From positions 5,907,675-5,971,674 of the forward strand of contig NC_087078.1 in the NCBI RefSeq assembly GCF_026151205.1: a DNA stretch of 64,000 bases. Reading direction: 5' to 3'. The notes under the pieces were generated by a model, which had not been told where the DNA came from, made no database searches, and was given only the letters and a program-made list of their open reading frames with translations. A program made the position numbers and the translations under genes. Of the stretch, positions 10,016 through 22,900 are shown one piece after another (position 1 is the stretch's first letter; every line of letters begins with the position of its first letter). This DNA comes from Bolinopsis microptera (Eukaryota > Ctenophora > Tentaculata > Lobata > Bolinopsidae).

Positions 10016-10196
10016 CTGCGAATGTAGTAACGAAGGAACTGGTAGCGGCGTAAACCTGAGCGATGGAAATATACAAGACCATAAGTGTATATTTCCATGT
10101 CCGGTGCTCAACTAACTCCTCAATAAGATCATTAACACTCCTCTGATTCTTCCGAATTGGGTCCACCTCCAATACCATATTTCCTGGTACAAGATT
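10016..10196 (-). CDS. Single probable exon with a membrane segment
   Basis: On the minus strand the segment is bounded by TTGCAG|AATC and CGCAG|GTACTG. It encodes about 60 residues: NLVPGNMVLEVDPIRKNQRS, a charged helix (NDLIEELVEHRTWKY), then a hydrophobic helix (TLMVLYISIAQVYAATSSFV). The pattern of an amphipathic N-terminus followed by a first TM helix resembles the start of SLC22-like transporters, but this is only a guess. The pogo-like element at 9039-9945 would lie in the next intron. Confidence 0.35.
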
Positions 10197-10226
10197 CTGC
10201 AACGTTAAAATGACAAAAATGGACAA

Positions 10227-11486
10227 AACGTAAAATTATAGCTTAAAAAGTGAACAGCAATGTAATGGTTGTAATTCAAAATTTGAGTTAGACATGGTCA
10301 GACTGCAAAAATCGATTATGCAACTCAGTTTTGAGATCTATAATTGGGTACTTGGATCTGGAAAATAAAATCAAAGCGGTTCGTTATATTATTATTATCA
10401 TTAACAACTTACATACATTTTTAGAACATTAACAAATGAAGCACAGGTTTGCTGTACTGGGGGATTACGAACCCCCTCCAGCCAGTTTCAAGCCCTGATT
10501 AAAATTAAGTACTGATGACTGAGCTGCAAAGTAAAACTAAATCAATTAAGAAATATTATTCTCCCATGATTATGTAATAAATGTCCATTATGTAATAGTT
10601 GTTCTCTCATTCTCGTTTACGCTAATATAATGTAATTTACCCATGTGATAACTACCCATGCGATAACTACCCATGCTCAAAGGCATTCAAATTTCAAAAC
10701 CGTCAAATATCCAAATTTTGTCATCTTTTTTTTGCGTTTTTAAAATTTTAGCAGATAATTTGTAAATTAATTTTTCATACAATGAGCAAGAAAGGCAGCT
10801 ATTAAGCAGTAATTAAAGATTTCAAAATATCTATTGATCAATGTTTACTGTTCTTATAGCTCAACTGTTGGTATCTCAGGAATTTGTCAGCTCATTGTTT
10901 GGTGCGAAGACTTTTGGCGTGAAGACTGCTGTCCCTTGATTCCTCAAGTCTCTTCTGGTCTGCAGTTATTTAACAGGGGCAAGTATAAACAATGATGGAT
11001 GCCAAACAATAGCAGGTGCCGATAGTGGGTGTCATTAAATCTACAAGTATAAACAATACGACCGGACGCCAGTAATCTACCGCGAGTATTAATTGAGCTT
11101 CTCAAACAAAAGTAGGCAACAAAGCATGATCGTAATTTAAGAAGCTTTGCCAGCACTTTTGAGTTCAAGGAAGGTAGGTCTCAACACTGCCTGTCATGAA
11201 CGATGATGTATTCCTGTTTAGACTTTAAGCCTTCCTCATGAGCGACGTGAGGAGTTCGCGCCCCTGAGTGGCAGCCAAGTCACCATAATGGTTGTGTGCC
11301 TTCCTTCCACTTCCAGTTCCGAAATACTAACCTAATGAGAGCTATTCATAGTTTGGACATTATAAACATAATTAAGTTCGACATGTCTAGTTTTGCTTTG
11401 GTGGGATTCATAACCAACGTCTAGTCAAATTCTGCTTTCCGGGCAAAATTTGGCTCCAAAGAAAGTGTATTAAAACATTAAATTTA
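10227..11486. other. No gene recognised
   Basis: AT-rich sequence with only short open frames and no domain, repeat boundary or RNA gene that I could support. ACCCATGNGATAACT is repeated around 10640-10670. Confidence 0.4.
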
Positions 11487-11652
11487 ATCACATGCCTTCT
11501 CATGCGATATCAACATTTTCAAAACTCGGCAAGCCTCGTGTTTGAAAATTGAAAATGTCGATATAATAACCCTCGGCAAGTTATCGAAACTTTTGATAAC
11601 TTGGCAAGCCTCGTCGGCGAAAGTTTTGATATCGCATGAAAAGGCATGTGAT
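11487..11652. mobile_element. Hairpin MITE-like repeat
   Basis: The ends are inverted copies: ATCACATGCC plus CATGCGATATCAA on the left and TTGATATCGCATG plus GGCATGTGAT on the right. The interior contains CTCGGCAAG motifs in alternating orientation. Too short to code. It sits just upstream of a partial pogo-like TIR (TACCTTATCGGACC at about 11662). Confidence 0.6.
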
Positions 11653-11659
11653 AAACGAA

Positions 11660-12035
11660 TACCTTATCGGACCTTATTTGAAAATGTCAAAATATCTATG
11701 ATTATGAAAGTTTTGTAAAAACAACTGATACTAAATATGACAGGTTTGATGATCATATCACAGGTCATCTTCCTCAAATGGGTTATCGTGCATTAAATAT
11801 TCCGTGTTTAAAAAAGCATTATATCAGTAATACCTGATTTTTAAAAACAATTTTTTATTCGACCATCTCGGTCCTGCATTTCAGTGTAAACTGTTAAAAG
11901 ATGTGGAGGTAAATAATAACTCCGAAGAATTGAACGAGGAAGCCGAAGATCAAGAAAGTGATCATGCCATAATGTGATACTTAAAATATCTAAATTGTAT
12001 AATAACTCGTATTTCATTGATCCAATAATATAGTT
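11660..12035. mobile_element. Partial pogo-like element fragment
   Basis: Begins with the same TACCTTATCGGACCTTATTT end as the neighbouring elements but has no matching right end. The interior holds non-coding remnants, including an acidic stretch near 11930 (GAATTGAACGAGGAAGCCGA). Confidence 0.4.
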
Positions 12036-12927
12036 TACCTTATCGGACATTATTTGGACGGACATTACATGGACGCTGGAGGCCCTAGCGTTCATCTTAA
12101 TGTCCGTTCAAATAAAGTCCGTTCAATTAATGTCCGTCCAAGTTAAAGTCCGTTGAAATTTTTTCAAAATTTTTTCCATTTCGAACTTTTTGTCCAGAAT
12201 ATGACAACTATGAAAACTTTATTGTGCCGTAAGTTAACGACGGAAAGGTTCTCCTTGGTCTGCCGGAGGCACAGAAAACTCTACTAGTATATGATGTTTT
12301 CAAGGGTCACTTGGCGGAAAAAGTCAACGAAATTATGGCACTCAACAACATAGTTCATGAGCTAGTCCCCGCCAACATGACAAACTTGTTCCAGCCTCTA
12401 GATATTACGGTAAATCGTGTTGCCAAGGACATTGTCCGACGTTGTTATAGTTCATATTACTGAGGATAGGTAATGAAACAGTGCTAGGAAAGCTCCACGT
12501 GATGTTAAGGTTAACCTAAAGTTGTCAAGATAAAACCACATCACGCCGAATGGCTTGTAAAAGTTAACACTGAAATGCAGGACCGGGGTAGTTTGATAAA
12601 AAAGGTTTCCATAAAGCTAGAAATCACTGATGCTTGTTTAAGCATGGACTATTTCATGCACGAAAACCCATTTGATGAAGATGATATGTGATATTAGACA
12701 CTGATCATGTACACATATTTTAACATTTTTACTGCTTAATGACAGCTTTTCTTACTTACTGTATAAAAATGGATTTAAAAATCATTTGCTGAAATTAAAA
12801 AAACGTCAAAAAAATGAAAAAATTCGGATTTTTGATGATTTTGAATGCCTTCGAGCGTTCATATTAATGTCCGTTCATAATTATGTCCGTTCATGTAATG
12901 TCCGTCCAAATAAGGTCCAATAAGGTA
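12036..12927. mobile_element. Pogo/Tc1-like TIR element, copy 2
   Basis: Same TIRs, subterminal repeats and interior as copy 1 at 9039-9945, with TA at both borders. Here the transposase remnant is slightly better kept: AACATAGTTCATGAGCTAGT continues into codons for LVPANMTNLFQPLDITVN, the conserved end of DDE_1 domains. Small indels relative to copy 1 show that both are dead copies of one source. Confidence 0.75.
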
Positions 12928-12981
12928 TTACCAGGAATACACACAGACAATATTATTAACATTAACAATGACTTTGTATTT

Positions 12982-13739
12982 TTATAAACCCCTCCGGGAT
13001 AGAATAAGATTCTGATAATCCCGGCTCCCGCTAAATAGATTCTGATAATCCCGGCTCCCGCTGTTAGTTTTTTCCCGCTGAATAAATAACCCGGCACAGC
13101 TTTTATAATCCCGCCCCGCTAATTTGGCTCAACAAGATTTGTTTTGTTTTGACATTCCATGAGAATTTCAACCGCGTACTGTCACGTGTTTTGATGACGT
13201 GTATCACGTGACTAACTACTACGACGCGCATTGGTAAAAAATGTCACGTGACCTATGGCTTAACGTAAGAACTATAAATACACTCGATCTACGTATCGGT
13301 CTAATTGCAGGCGCTGGCAAAACTCCAGCACACTGCTTACATTACTTAAACTCTTACATTAATTGGACCAGTTCCAAAACTTGTCTCGACGGTTACATTT
13401 GATTTTGTCCGGTTCGGTTAATTTTGTCGTGTTTGATATAAGCCATGTATTATAGTCGTCTACTTTGATAAACTTCATGACACGATATCATTATTAGCTT
13501 TTATCGCTTGCCAGGCTTAACTCGACGCCCCTTATCGATATTCATATTCATTCAACGTTCTGACTGAGGAATAATGTTTAGATATAACGCCAATTTCAAA
13601 AGTCATAGTACCTTAGTTGTATTTATTTGGTAGTCCCCAATTCCATTTCATATTTTCCATAATGATCTCATATAGCTATATTTAAGAGTAAAATGTCAAA
13701 TTTGTTGGTCCTAGCACTAACCCGGAGGGGTTTATAACA
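12982..13739. mobile_element. Non-autonomous element with perfect 17-bp inverted ends
   Basis: TTATAAACCCCTCCGGG at 12982-12998 is matched by its exact complement at 13723-13739. The interior has no ORF of note but includes several CACGTG sites within 100 bp (about 13180-13250) and direct repeats of GATTCTGATAATCCCGGCTC near 13008-13055. Superfamily undetermined. Confidence 0.6.
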
Positions 13740-13764
13740 CATAACACCGGCACGCTTAAGTTAT

Positions 13765-13920
13765 ATTAAAATAACCCCTCGTGCTAAAGCACGTCGGGGT
13801 TATTTTCATAATAATCCCTCGTGCTTCGCACTCGAAATTATTATAAACTTTTCCCGCGCGTCGCGGGAAAAATTGAAATATAATCCCTGCGCATGCCGGG
13901 GTTATGTGTGTTATAACTTT
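13765..13920. repeat. Cluster of short GC-capped hairpins
   Basis: Four consecutive inverted repeats: AATAACCCC...GGGGTTATT, AATAATCCC...AAATTATT, TTTTCCCGCG...CGCGGGAAAA and ATAATCCC...GGGGTTAT. Each loop carries a further short palindrome (for example CGTGCTAAAGCACG). It directly follows the element ending at 13739 and may be part of it. Confidence 0.5.
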
Positions 13921-15023
13921 AGATTAAGAAACATTAAACGTAGACCAGTCTAAACAAATTAGGATAAATTTTGGTTTCTCCAATTCGATTTTTGAGAAAA
14001 CCTATCAAAAATACATACAACAATTTATTAAAGCAACATGTAATGCATGTTTTTGTGATTTTGTCATCCTTAGCACTATAACGGGTGTAATGTGTATTGA
14101 TGACTCGGATCAGTTTCTAACTCCGACTTTAGTTTCTAACTCCGACTTTAGTTTCTAACTCCGACTTTAGTTTCTAACTCCGACTTTACTCCTGATCCAG
14201 AATATCGGAGTTTGCTAGGGTCTCCAGATGGCTAATTAAATTGGTGTCTCCAGATGGCAAGGCATCAGGTTTCAACTCACTTTGTTCGGCGGAATTTCAT
14301 GGACCGTGTACCACCTTTCTTACAACTGTATTGATCACACACAAAAACAATTATTCCATGGCAACCGTCGCGTGTGATCTTATTGTCATTGATCACATGT
14401 ACAGAATTTGCTTCATGCTAGTCTTTGTTGGTGTTCCGAGCTTCCTTCCGTCTGGCTCAGTACTAAACTCATTCTCGAAAATTGTAATTTACTCTACTAT
14501 TTGAACATTTAGCAGGATCAACTAAGCGAGCATGGATTCTGATGTTTTGCTTTTTTTTGCGTACGTTTTGGAACTGTTGATGTTAGGCCCAAGGGATTTG
14601 ATAGACCCTATTATATCTTTCAATCACCTTCGTATACCATCAATTTGCCGTTTAAATTTGTTTCAGTAATCAATTTATTTATCCCAAAAGGGGTTACATT
14701 TTTTCTTCTTTTAGAAGTACAGTCCAAAGTAAAGTGCTACTGCAGATAGCTGTGCAGATGATACGGTTATTATCTACAATATTGCCTTGGTTAGGCTTCT
14801 TTCTTGTGCGGGAAGCAACTTGTGATGACTCAGACCAAGGTTTCTATTTTCTAGTATTATGTTATTTATCATTACATTTAATGTAACATTTATTTTTAAT
14901 CAATTATAGCATCTCTATCATTTGCAACGGGTAATCGCGGGAAGTGTGGGGTACGGTTAGCAGCATACATTTCTAACTTTGCAATTGTATAAAAAGTTTC
15001 GTCGATGTATAATTCGATTGTAA
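13921..15023. other. No gene recognised; contains a 19-bp tandem repeat
   Basis: The only structure is four tandem copies of GTTTCTAACTCCGACTTTA at about 14113-14188. An 87-codon open frame at 14241-14504 has no recognisable motif and I do not call it. Confidence 0.4.
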
Positions 15024-16370
15024 ATTTGACCAAAACCCATAATCATGGGTAGAGTGTACCGCTGCCAGTGTCTCTCTTTATCAAACAAAAGGAAATGATA
15101 TTAATTTGAGGAACAGTCCGCTAATGCAAATTGATACCGAGAATGAAATCGGTCGCTCGCTTTTTCAAATCAATAAGCTTTATTACAATTCGTGAGCCGT
15201 GATCGAATGGAAAAAGCGAGCGACCGATTTCATTCTCGGTATCAATTTGCATTAGCGGACTGTTCCTCAAATTAATATCATTTCCTTTTGTTTGGAAAAG
15301 AGAGACACTGGCAGCGGTACACTCTACCCATGATTATGGGTTTTGGTCAAATATCATCTCTTTTTGATTATAATGTCAGAATAATTTACACAGCTAGTCG
15401 AAACTTCATTAACAAGGAGGTAATTTCGACGATTTCGAAATTCTGCCTTTGAAAACGTTTCCTTGTGTTTAGTTAGGTATATCTGTCGATAACCGACTGA
15501 ATATGGCACTTTTTACTCATTCAAGTTGGCATTAAATTCATATATAATGCCATTTAAATATCGTGGAAAGCAGAATATATTCGAAATCACGAATGAGCAA
15601 AATTCTCACCTTTCGCACGTGCAAACTTTGAGCGGACGTTGCGTGCGCATACAATATTGAATCACCGTACATTTTTGCATAGTGGTATTTAATATATAGT
15701 TTGATAAGCATGCAAAGTTTCAGAAGATTTCAAAAAGAACTTGGATCACAACGGGACTCCAAAGTTGATAAAAATCGTGAAAATCAAAATTTTTAGTGAT
15801 TTTAGCTATTTTAAATCAATTTGGGCGTGTCCCCACGTGTGCAACTTTTCGATTTTTAACTTTAAAACTAGCCTATAACACAATTTACACCTTTAAGAAG
15901 CACAATTGAGCTCCACAACCCAAGGGATAGCCAAACACCAGAGAATACTAATTCACAACTTTTGTGTTTTTATAAAATTATTCTTCAAAAAAGCACTAAC
16001 TTCAATAGCAAATATCTTTATGAAGGAGTAAGGTAGGAAACTTTTCCGGTAGATTTTTAGAATGCTTGAACAATTATCTAAGGTGAAAATATCCTCAGAT
16101 TTTGAATAAAATTACTCTTTAATGGTGTAAAATCGATTTGAAAAGTTGTTGTTTTGTCAAAAATCAAGTTTTAAAATCACTTAAATTGATGACGTCATCA
16201 AGTGATGATGATGATGATAAATTATTTTTCAATATAAAGTAAACTAAAGTATAAACGATTATCTTTAAAACCTGTGGTTCGAAATGACTGTATCTTTTAT
16301 ACTTTTGAATCTACGGACACTTAAATGTAGGCTACAATTGACTGCAAAAAGCGTCTATACATATATATCT
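15024..16370 (+). mobile_element. Foldback-plus-body repeat unit, copy 1
   Basis: 15024-15352 is a foldback: ATTTGACCAAAACCCATAAT at the left is exactly mirrored at the right end, with arms of about 140 bp and a short AT-rich loop. About 1 kb of non-coding 'body' follows. The body includes TTTCGCACGTGCAAACTTTG, GGGCGTGTCCCCACGTGTGC and a TTGATGACGTCATCAAG palindrome near 16186-16203, and ends at GCGTCTATA followed by a TA run. A tail MITE follows at 16371. Confidence 0.8.
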
Positions 16371-16792
16371 TCACGACAATCTGTTGTAAAACAGGGGTTC
16401 CAGAAAACCCACTTCCCGATACTCCTGAAACATGAAATTTTTTTTACTGTCGACTTGGACAAGGTCTAGACGCCCTGCAAAGTTTCAGATCTCTAACTCA
16501 ATTTTAACATGGTTTTTAAGGCACCTGAATATGGCGATTTTGGGTTTTTTACCTAATTTCGTATAACATGCTGGCGCGTATTTTGCGCAAATTTCTTAAA
16601 AACCTTCATATAACTATTTCTTATTCCTGTCATCTTAAACATTGAATTAGAATGTTTTGAACTTAAATGTACCTGCTGAACTACTTTCGAAAAAGTCTTA
16701 ATGCCTGGAAAACAATAAAGGGGATATAATAGTATAGGGGGTAAATAGTATTGTGAATATAAGGGCGACGGTAATGCTTGCCAGCATTGTGA
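16371..16792 (+). mobile_element. Tail MITE, subfamily without GC hairpin, copy 1
   Basis: About 420 bp beginning TCACGACAATCTGTTG and ending GCTTGCCAGCATTGTGA, inside TA-rich sequence. Other copies occur alone, so this is an independent element that tends to sit at the TA end of the foldback body. No ORF. Confidence 0.7.
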
Positions 16793-16931
16793 TGAATAGT
16801 ATTAAAGTTGAATATGTAGTTGCAATATTAAAAAACATTAAAAAGACAATACACCTTGCTGCTCGCAGTAAGTTTATAATTATATCATTCTCATTTAATG
16901 AATATCATCAAATAATGCAGCTATTCTTCAG

Positions 16932-19900
16932 AGGCTACATTACAACTGTTACTCAATTCGTCTCCAGTAACACGGCTTGTCTCCGGTTTCAAGCTAACAT
17001 TGGAGTGTGATATTGCCGGTGGAGCGAAATCGATTAATTGGTCAGTTACAATACTATATGAATGTACTCTGTTACCGGCTTAATCAAATTCTCCCTAAGA
17101 CTAAGTTTCTTTGAGTAATAGCCACAATGAATTAGATGTCTATAATCATAAGATTTAAATCAAATCTCATTGAAATAATTGTAACGGTTTGTAAGGTTTC
17201 AAAACGACGAAAAGTTAACAGTCTACGAAGAGGTATCCAAAACGAAAGTGGAATCAAATGATGAACTCATCGAAAAGATGAAAATATCACTGATAACGAA
17301 CAACGATAACAATGACCCGGTGGATAATCAATTTAAGTGTCAAGGGATGACATCGGACGAGACAAATTTCAATTCCAACAGTATTCTTCTTCGAGTGTTT
17401 CCTGCTAAAACTACAAAGGCTCCTGCCGATAATGAACATACTTATGAGGATGAGTCTCACGAGCTTGTGTGTCAGTTCCCAGACAGTGATGTGGTGACTA
17501 AGTACACTGTATCGTGGGAATTTAATATACAAGTAAGAGTGGAAAAACTTCTTCACCCTTAACTTTCATTTACTTCCAAATCACAACCTAATTTGTATCG
17601 ATTTCGAATTTTGTAATTCAATTTCATACAGGTAGAGCTCAAACTGTAAGTAAAGATTACCTATATCATTATCCCTGAAACAAATAAATTCCGAAATAAA
17701 TCATGGTCAAAATCGTGTATACAATGGATATAAAATTTAAAAATCATTATCAAACTATCTTATTGAGCCCACAAATGTTTGTACAATATTTATGAATGAA
17801 ACGAAAAGACGATTTTCAATTAAAAAATTTGATCTATGCCCATTTATTTTTGTGTTCATAGCTGTCATTGTTTGGCCAAAGTAAGTATCATTCTTAAACT
17901 GTTGACCACCTTGAATTAGTACACATTGTTTACTGGTCCAACTTTCACAGAGTATGGTGGATCAAACCTGGTACACAATTGACACCAAACAAACTGATCT
18001 TGCTGATGGAGATGCAGTCATCGAAACTATTTTTAAGATAACCAAGGTAAGATACAAATTATTATTATCAGTTAATTATAACAAGTATTACAGTAATACC
18101 CCGATTTACCGCGGAGTTTGGGAGAAAGGAAATAGCCGTGGTAAATCGAGGTTTGCGGTAAATCGGGGCGTTGCGTGGTAAATCGGAGTTTTACTTTATT
18201 AGGTAGAAATATGCACAAAATGTTTCCCTCGATGATAGTAACGTGAGTACTCACTATGTAACCAGTCACGTCATCAATCAAACTGTAAACAAAGTCCTTA
18301 ACATCCAGGTAGATGCAGGAGCCGACGGAAAGTACTCTTGTTCCGTAACCTGGGAAAATGGAGTTGTCATTAGTTCTGGAGAAATAACACTGGCAGTGCG
18401 ATTAATATCAGATACTACAGAAGCATTCTCCATGTCCTCTGGATTCCCTGCAATGTTCATGTGCTCCGCAGTAGGTGACAAAGTTGCTGCCATAACATTT
18501 TCAATTACAGATGCAGTTACAGAAAATTCACGTGATGTAACAGTGGTGGTAACAGAATCCCATGATGATCAACAAAGAGTTACCACAGTTGGGAATTTTG
18601 ACCTCAGTCAGCTCACAGCTAGCTCTTTTATTAATTGTGCTGTTCAGTGGGATGGTGATGCAATCATTCTTAAATCCAACCCAAATCTTGTGACTGTCAT
18701 GTTAGTCGATATCACCGATAAAGGGGTCGGAAAAAAGAGATCTGATGGATGGGTTGCTGAAAAGGTGTATCTGGAGCTTAAGTGTATAGCTGATGTGCAG
18801 CTACCTTCAGGTTTATGGGTGGATCCTATCCCTGATTTTGAATGGATGCTACGTACAGAAAAATCATCTGAGTGGGTTAAAATTGTGGACAGCGATGATA
18901 TCGAGTGAGTCCAGTGATTTAAACGGTTTTGTTACTGCTAATATCTAGTGATGGAATTGAAAATGTCACGATGAAATTATATGATAAACCGATATTAATA
19001 CTACCAGAAATAAATCTTAATCTTAATTACCGAGTCTATAGCTAACAATTGTTACTATAAATAAGAAATAACAGTCACAGTTGACACCATATGATATAAT
19101 CCCAAATCTTATATGTACAGAGTACATACAATATACACATACATGTATGTATTATATTTGAACCTATTTTTTATTGCAATTTTTCCTTCATTAAAATGCA
19201 ATAGATAACCAAATGATACCCAGATTTACGATCAAGAGTTCGAAAACGTATGGCGACAGACTTATGAGTGCTCTAACTCTTGGCCCAATACAGATTGGAC
19301 ACAATAAATACGATGTAAAATGTAACGTCGACTATCACAGCAATGCTGGGCGAAAATTTCAGGGAGGAAAGGTATCATCAGAGGAATTTGAAGTTAAAGT
19401 GATGCACATCAAGTCTTTCTTGGTTGTCTCTGATGACACCATCGTTGTGGGCGAGGATTTTGATCTTGTATGCTTGGCTTATGGGCCTCCTGATTCCAAA
19501 AAGGAGATCGAATTGTTAAACAATTCAGAGGGCAAATTCTATCATTTCTACACTAAAGTGTATGACGGGGACGGGGAGAATTACCGCGAAGATTTCACAG
19601 TGAACGCAGAATATGTTGTATTAGATGGGGCCAATCTCACTTGCCAGGTAAGTTCTTGATGTAACTTTATTGTATTTTTTAGTACTCATTGGTCAATATT
19701 ATTCCACTAATAACTTTGCATTTTTGTAATTCTCAGATGCCCTAGTAACAAATCAAGATTGTTAGTCGAATTGATATAGCCGTGCTTTAAAATTGAATCA
19801 TGTACAAATACATTTGTTCTGATAGACACCTTTATTCGGTTAGGTCAGATTGGAACTTGAAGATTACTCATTTAACGTAAGTAAATCGTTACTAGTGAAA

Positions 19901-22900
19901 TCATACTACGATTGCACCAAAGCTCCGATATCGTCCTTCGACACATGTAAGAATGTACCTTATCGGTCGTAATTATCACGGACAAATTTTTCACGAACCA
20001 TATTTTTCACGGCCATAATTATTTACGATCATGACCGCCCATTTCCAAAAAATTGTGAAAATGTTTGGTGATTTATTAAGTGTTTTACTCTTTTTCTGAA
20101 CTCTAGAATGTGACTGAGGAGTGATTATATTTGTCCTCGTATACTAATAAGCTAATATAGTGATCGGCTACACACATATCATTATCTACGCATATGTAGG
20201 GACACACACACACTAAAATTAATGGAAATAATTTCCGGACTTTATTATTCACGGACCTTAATGCCACAGACATTATTTTCACTGACATAATTATTCATGT
20301 TAAAGTCTTCAACGTGAAAGCAATGTCCGTGATAATCATGACCGATAAGGTAATCATTAACTTAACACTATAGTGTTATTGAATGATTAAGAGTGAAATT
20401 GAATTTTAATCGGAAATATTATTATAATAATATTTCCGATTAAAATTCAATTTCACTCTTAATCATTCAATAACAGCATGAGAATATGATACTGACAGAG
20501 TTAAAAATAATTACATCTTATATTATCGCGATCGAGGCTACTTTTTTCATAACTGATGGCATCTAAACTATTTCCCTCAGTACCGGGAATGTCAATTGAG
20601 TACACAGATAACGAAGGGGACCGAACAGCTAAAGTTATTTGTCCTGATGATAATGTCCACGGGAAATACATAATAGATGGTAAGAAAGACTTATAGAAAC
20701 TGTGGTCATAACCCAGTGGCTAATCATTTGTAATGTTAACCTTGCCTAATAACTTCATATATGAGAGGCCAAAATTTTGTTGTCTGCGACACAAATTTTG
20801 AATGTTGGAGGGCAGGGTGCAGTTGTGATTGGTCATTGTTCTTCATTATCTCTAAATACCTTACTTTTCAGGCACCGATTACGTCAAGGAGGAATCATTT
20901 TGCTCAAAGCGCACTGGCGCCTACGAACCACCTCAACTTGCATCGTGCAAATTTGTGTATCCCTTCGTTTATGGAACGTATGAGCAAGTTTGGGATCTTC
21001 AAAAAGCTGATTTCACGGTTAGTTTCCACTCCACACAAGCTTTTTTTATCTCACACTTATTTTACTTCGGAGTATTCCAACAGCCACAATTCATATTCTA
21101 ATTACTCTCTCTCTCTCTCTGTTCTGGTCAACGGTTTCTGGCCTCTTACGTTAAGATGGAGGCCTTCTCACCGTGCCCACAGAATGCAACTCCTGCTAGC
21201 TGCACGCCAGGACTCCCAAAGTATATACGAAATCATAAAATAATAAATATCAATGCAACAGACCCCTGGAGTCTTGAAGCTGTCACTACCTGTCTCAGAG
21301 CAAACCCACTTCCGTTGTAGTACTTCTGCGGGTAGACAAGGGACTTCCGAGCAAGGTCAAAGCCTGGGAGATATGTCTCTATGCGGAGATGGGCCTAGGT
21401 TGAGTTCCTAGTATGGGATTTAGCGAAAGTTCCTGGTGAAGAATCCAAGGAGGTTACCCAAAAGGGTTTTCCCTATCCAGTCTTGTCGACTGTTCCACAA
21501 ATTTGAAGATATGATGTAGTTTACTGTTGTTAAGGTAGAGTTTACCAATTATCCTCATTCTGAACGTCATGATCTGGATGCACTTGTAGAGGAGGTGCTG
21601 GGATGTTGCTGCTTCTCCTGAAAAGTGTTCGCAATCTTGCGTCTTGAAGTTGACGTTGTTTGCCACGTTCTGAAAATAAACTAGTGGGCTGTGACCTATT
21701 CTGAAAGCGACCATGTTAGCCATCTGATGTGAGTTCCAGAAAATTAAAAGTTCCTGTACTTAATTTGTAGAGGAACATCACAAGTGGAATGTTCCTTTGT
21801 CACTGAGTGTGGCCTATTTGGGAGGAAGGGTTCTGGTCCTATGGGGATGTTGTTGGATTGATCGTCCCTTGCGAATTCTTCCGCTAGTTCTTTACCGTAT
21901 ACTCCTTAATGTCCTGGAACGAAGTCCTACTCGATGTGAATACCTAGTGAGTTGGTCTGAGATGTTCAGAACGAACCTGGAGTTAAAACTGGTGCTGTTA
22001 AGCGCTTTAAATGCAGCCTGGGAATCTGAGAGGAATTTATGATTGATGGAGATCCTAAGTTATCTTAAGTCCAGATACTTGCCATGTATAACGCAAATAG
22101 CGGGTATGATTTCCTCAATTAACCTGAAGGAGGAATGTCAGTCCTGAAATGTTACCATGTAACGTCGAGCTAAAAAATGAATCAAAAGATTGAGTAATGC
22201 ATTCGATAAACATTGTATGTTCTATTTGCATCCCCTAAGCATTGCATTGATGTTTATTCCTGATCCGGTTAGCTTTGCGTCTCAGAACTAAAGAGGTCCA
22301 CTATGCTTTAGTGAGCTATGCTCGCCACCAGGGTACTGTAGATCTAAGGGTTCCCCGTGTAATGGGGCAGGCTGTGAAAAAGCAGCTCTGCAGGATGTCC
22401 GAGATGAACTGTTTTCGAGTGTTGAGATCTTCCGCTGTAGAAACTGAATAGAACCAGTAAGGGTGTCAGTCAAACTCTGCTGCTACTAGATGATTGTAGA
22501 GCGTCCAGTCACACTTCAATGAAGAGTGTGGCAAAGCTAACCCGGTCCCCTGAAAAGTGGTTACTGGAGGAAGAAGTGCCAGGAATTCTCGCTATCAGTG
22601 TGTCCTCGTAGTCAGAGTTTAAATCCCTAATTCTGTCTTATCACGAGCCTGTGTCTAGCGTGTGTCAGCCCTTACGCATTAGCTGTCTTAACTGAAAAGA
22701 CCTGAAAAGTGGTTACTGGAGGGAGAAGTGCCAGGACTACTCATTATCAGTGTGTCCTTGTAGTCAGGATGAGCGAATTGGAATCCCTAGCTCTGTGGTG
22801 GGTGACTTCGATGGGACCTGAAAGCTGAAAGATAATTTCCTGGTGATTTAGTAGCTCTTAGAGCTAGGTATCTGTGTCTAATGTATCGTCATTTGTGTGT

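Noticed and set aside
20761..21243. 160-codon open frame in the Ig-like gene
   Set aside because: It overlaps a better-supported exon (20872-21017) in another frame that is phase-compatible with its neighbours.
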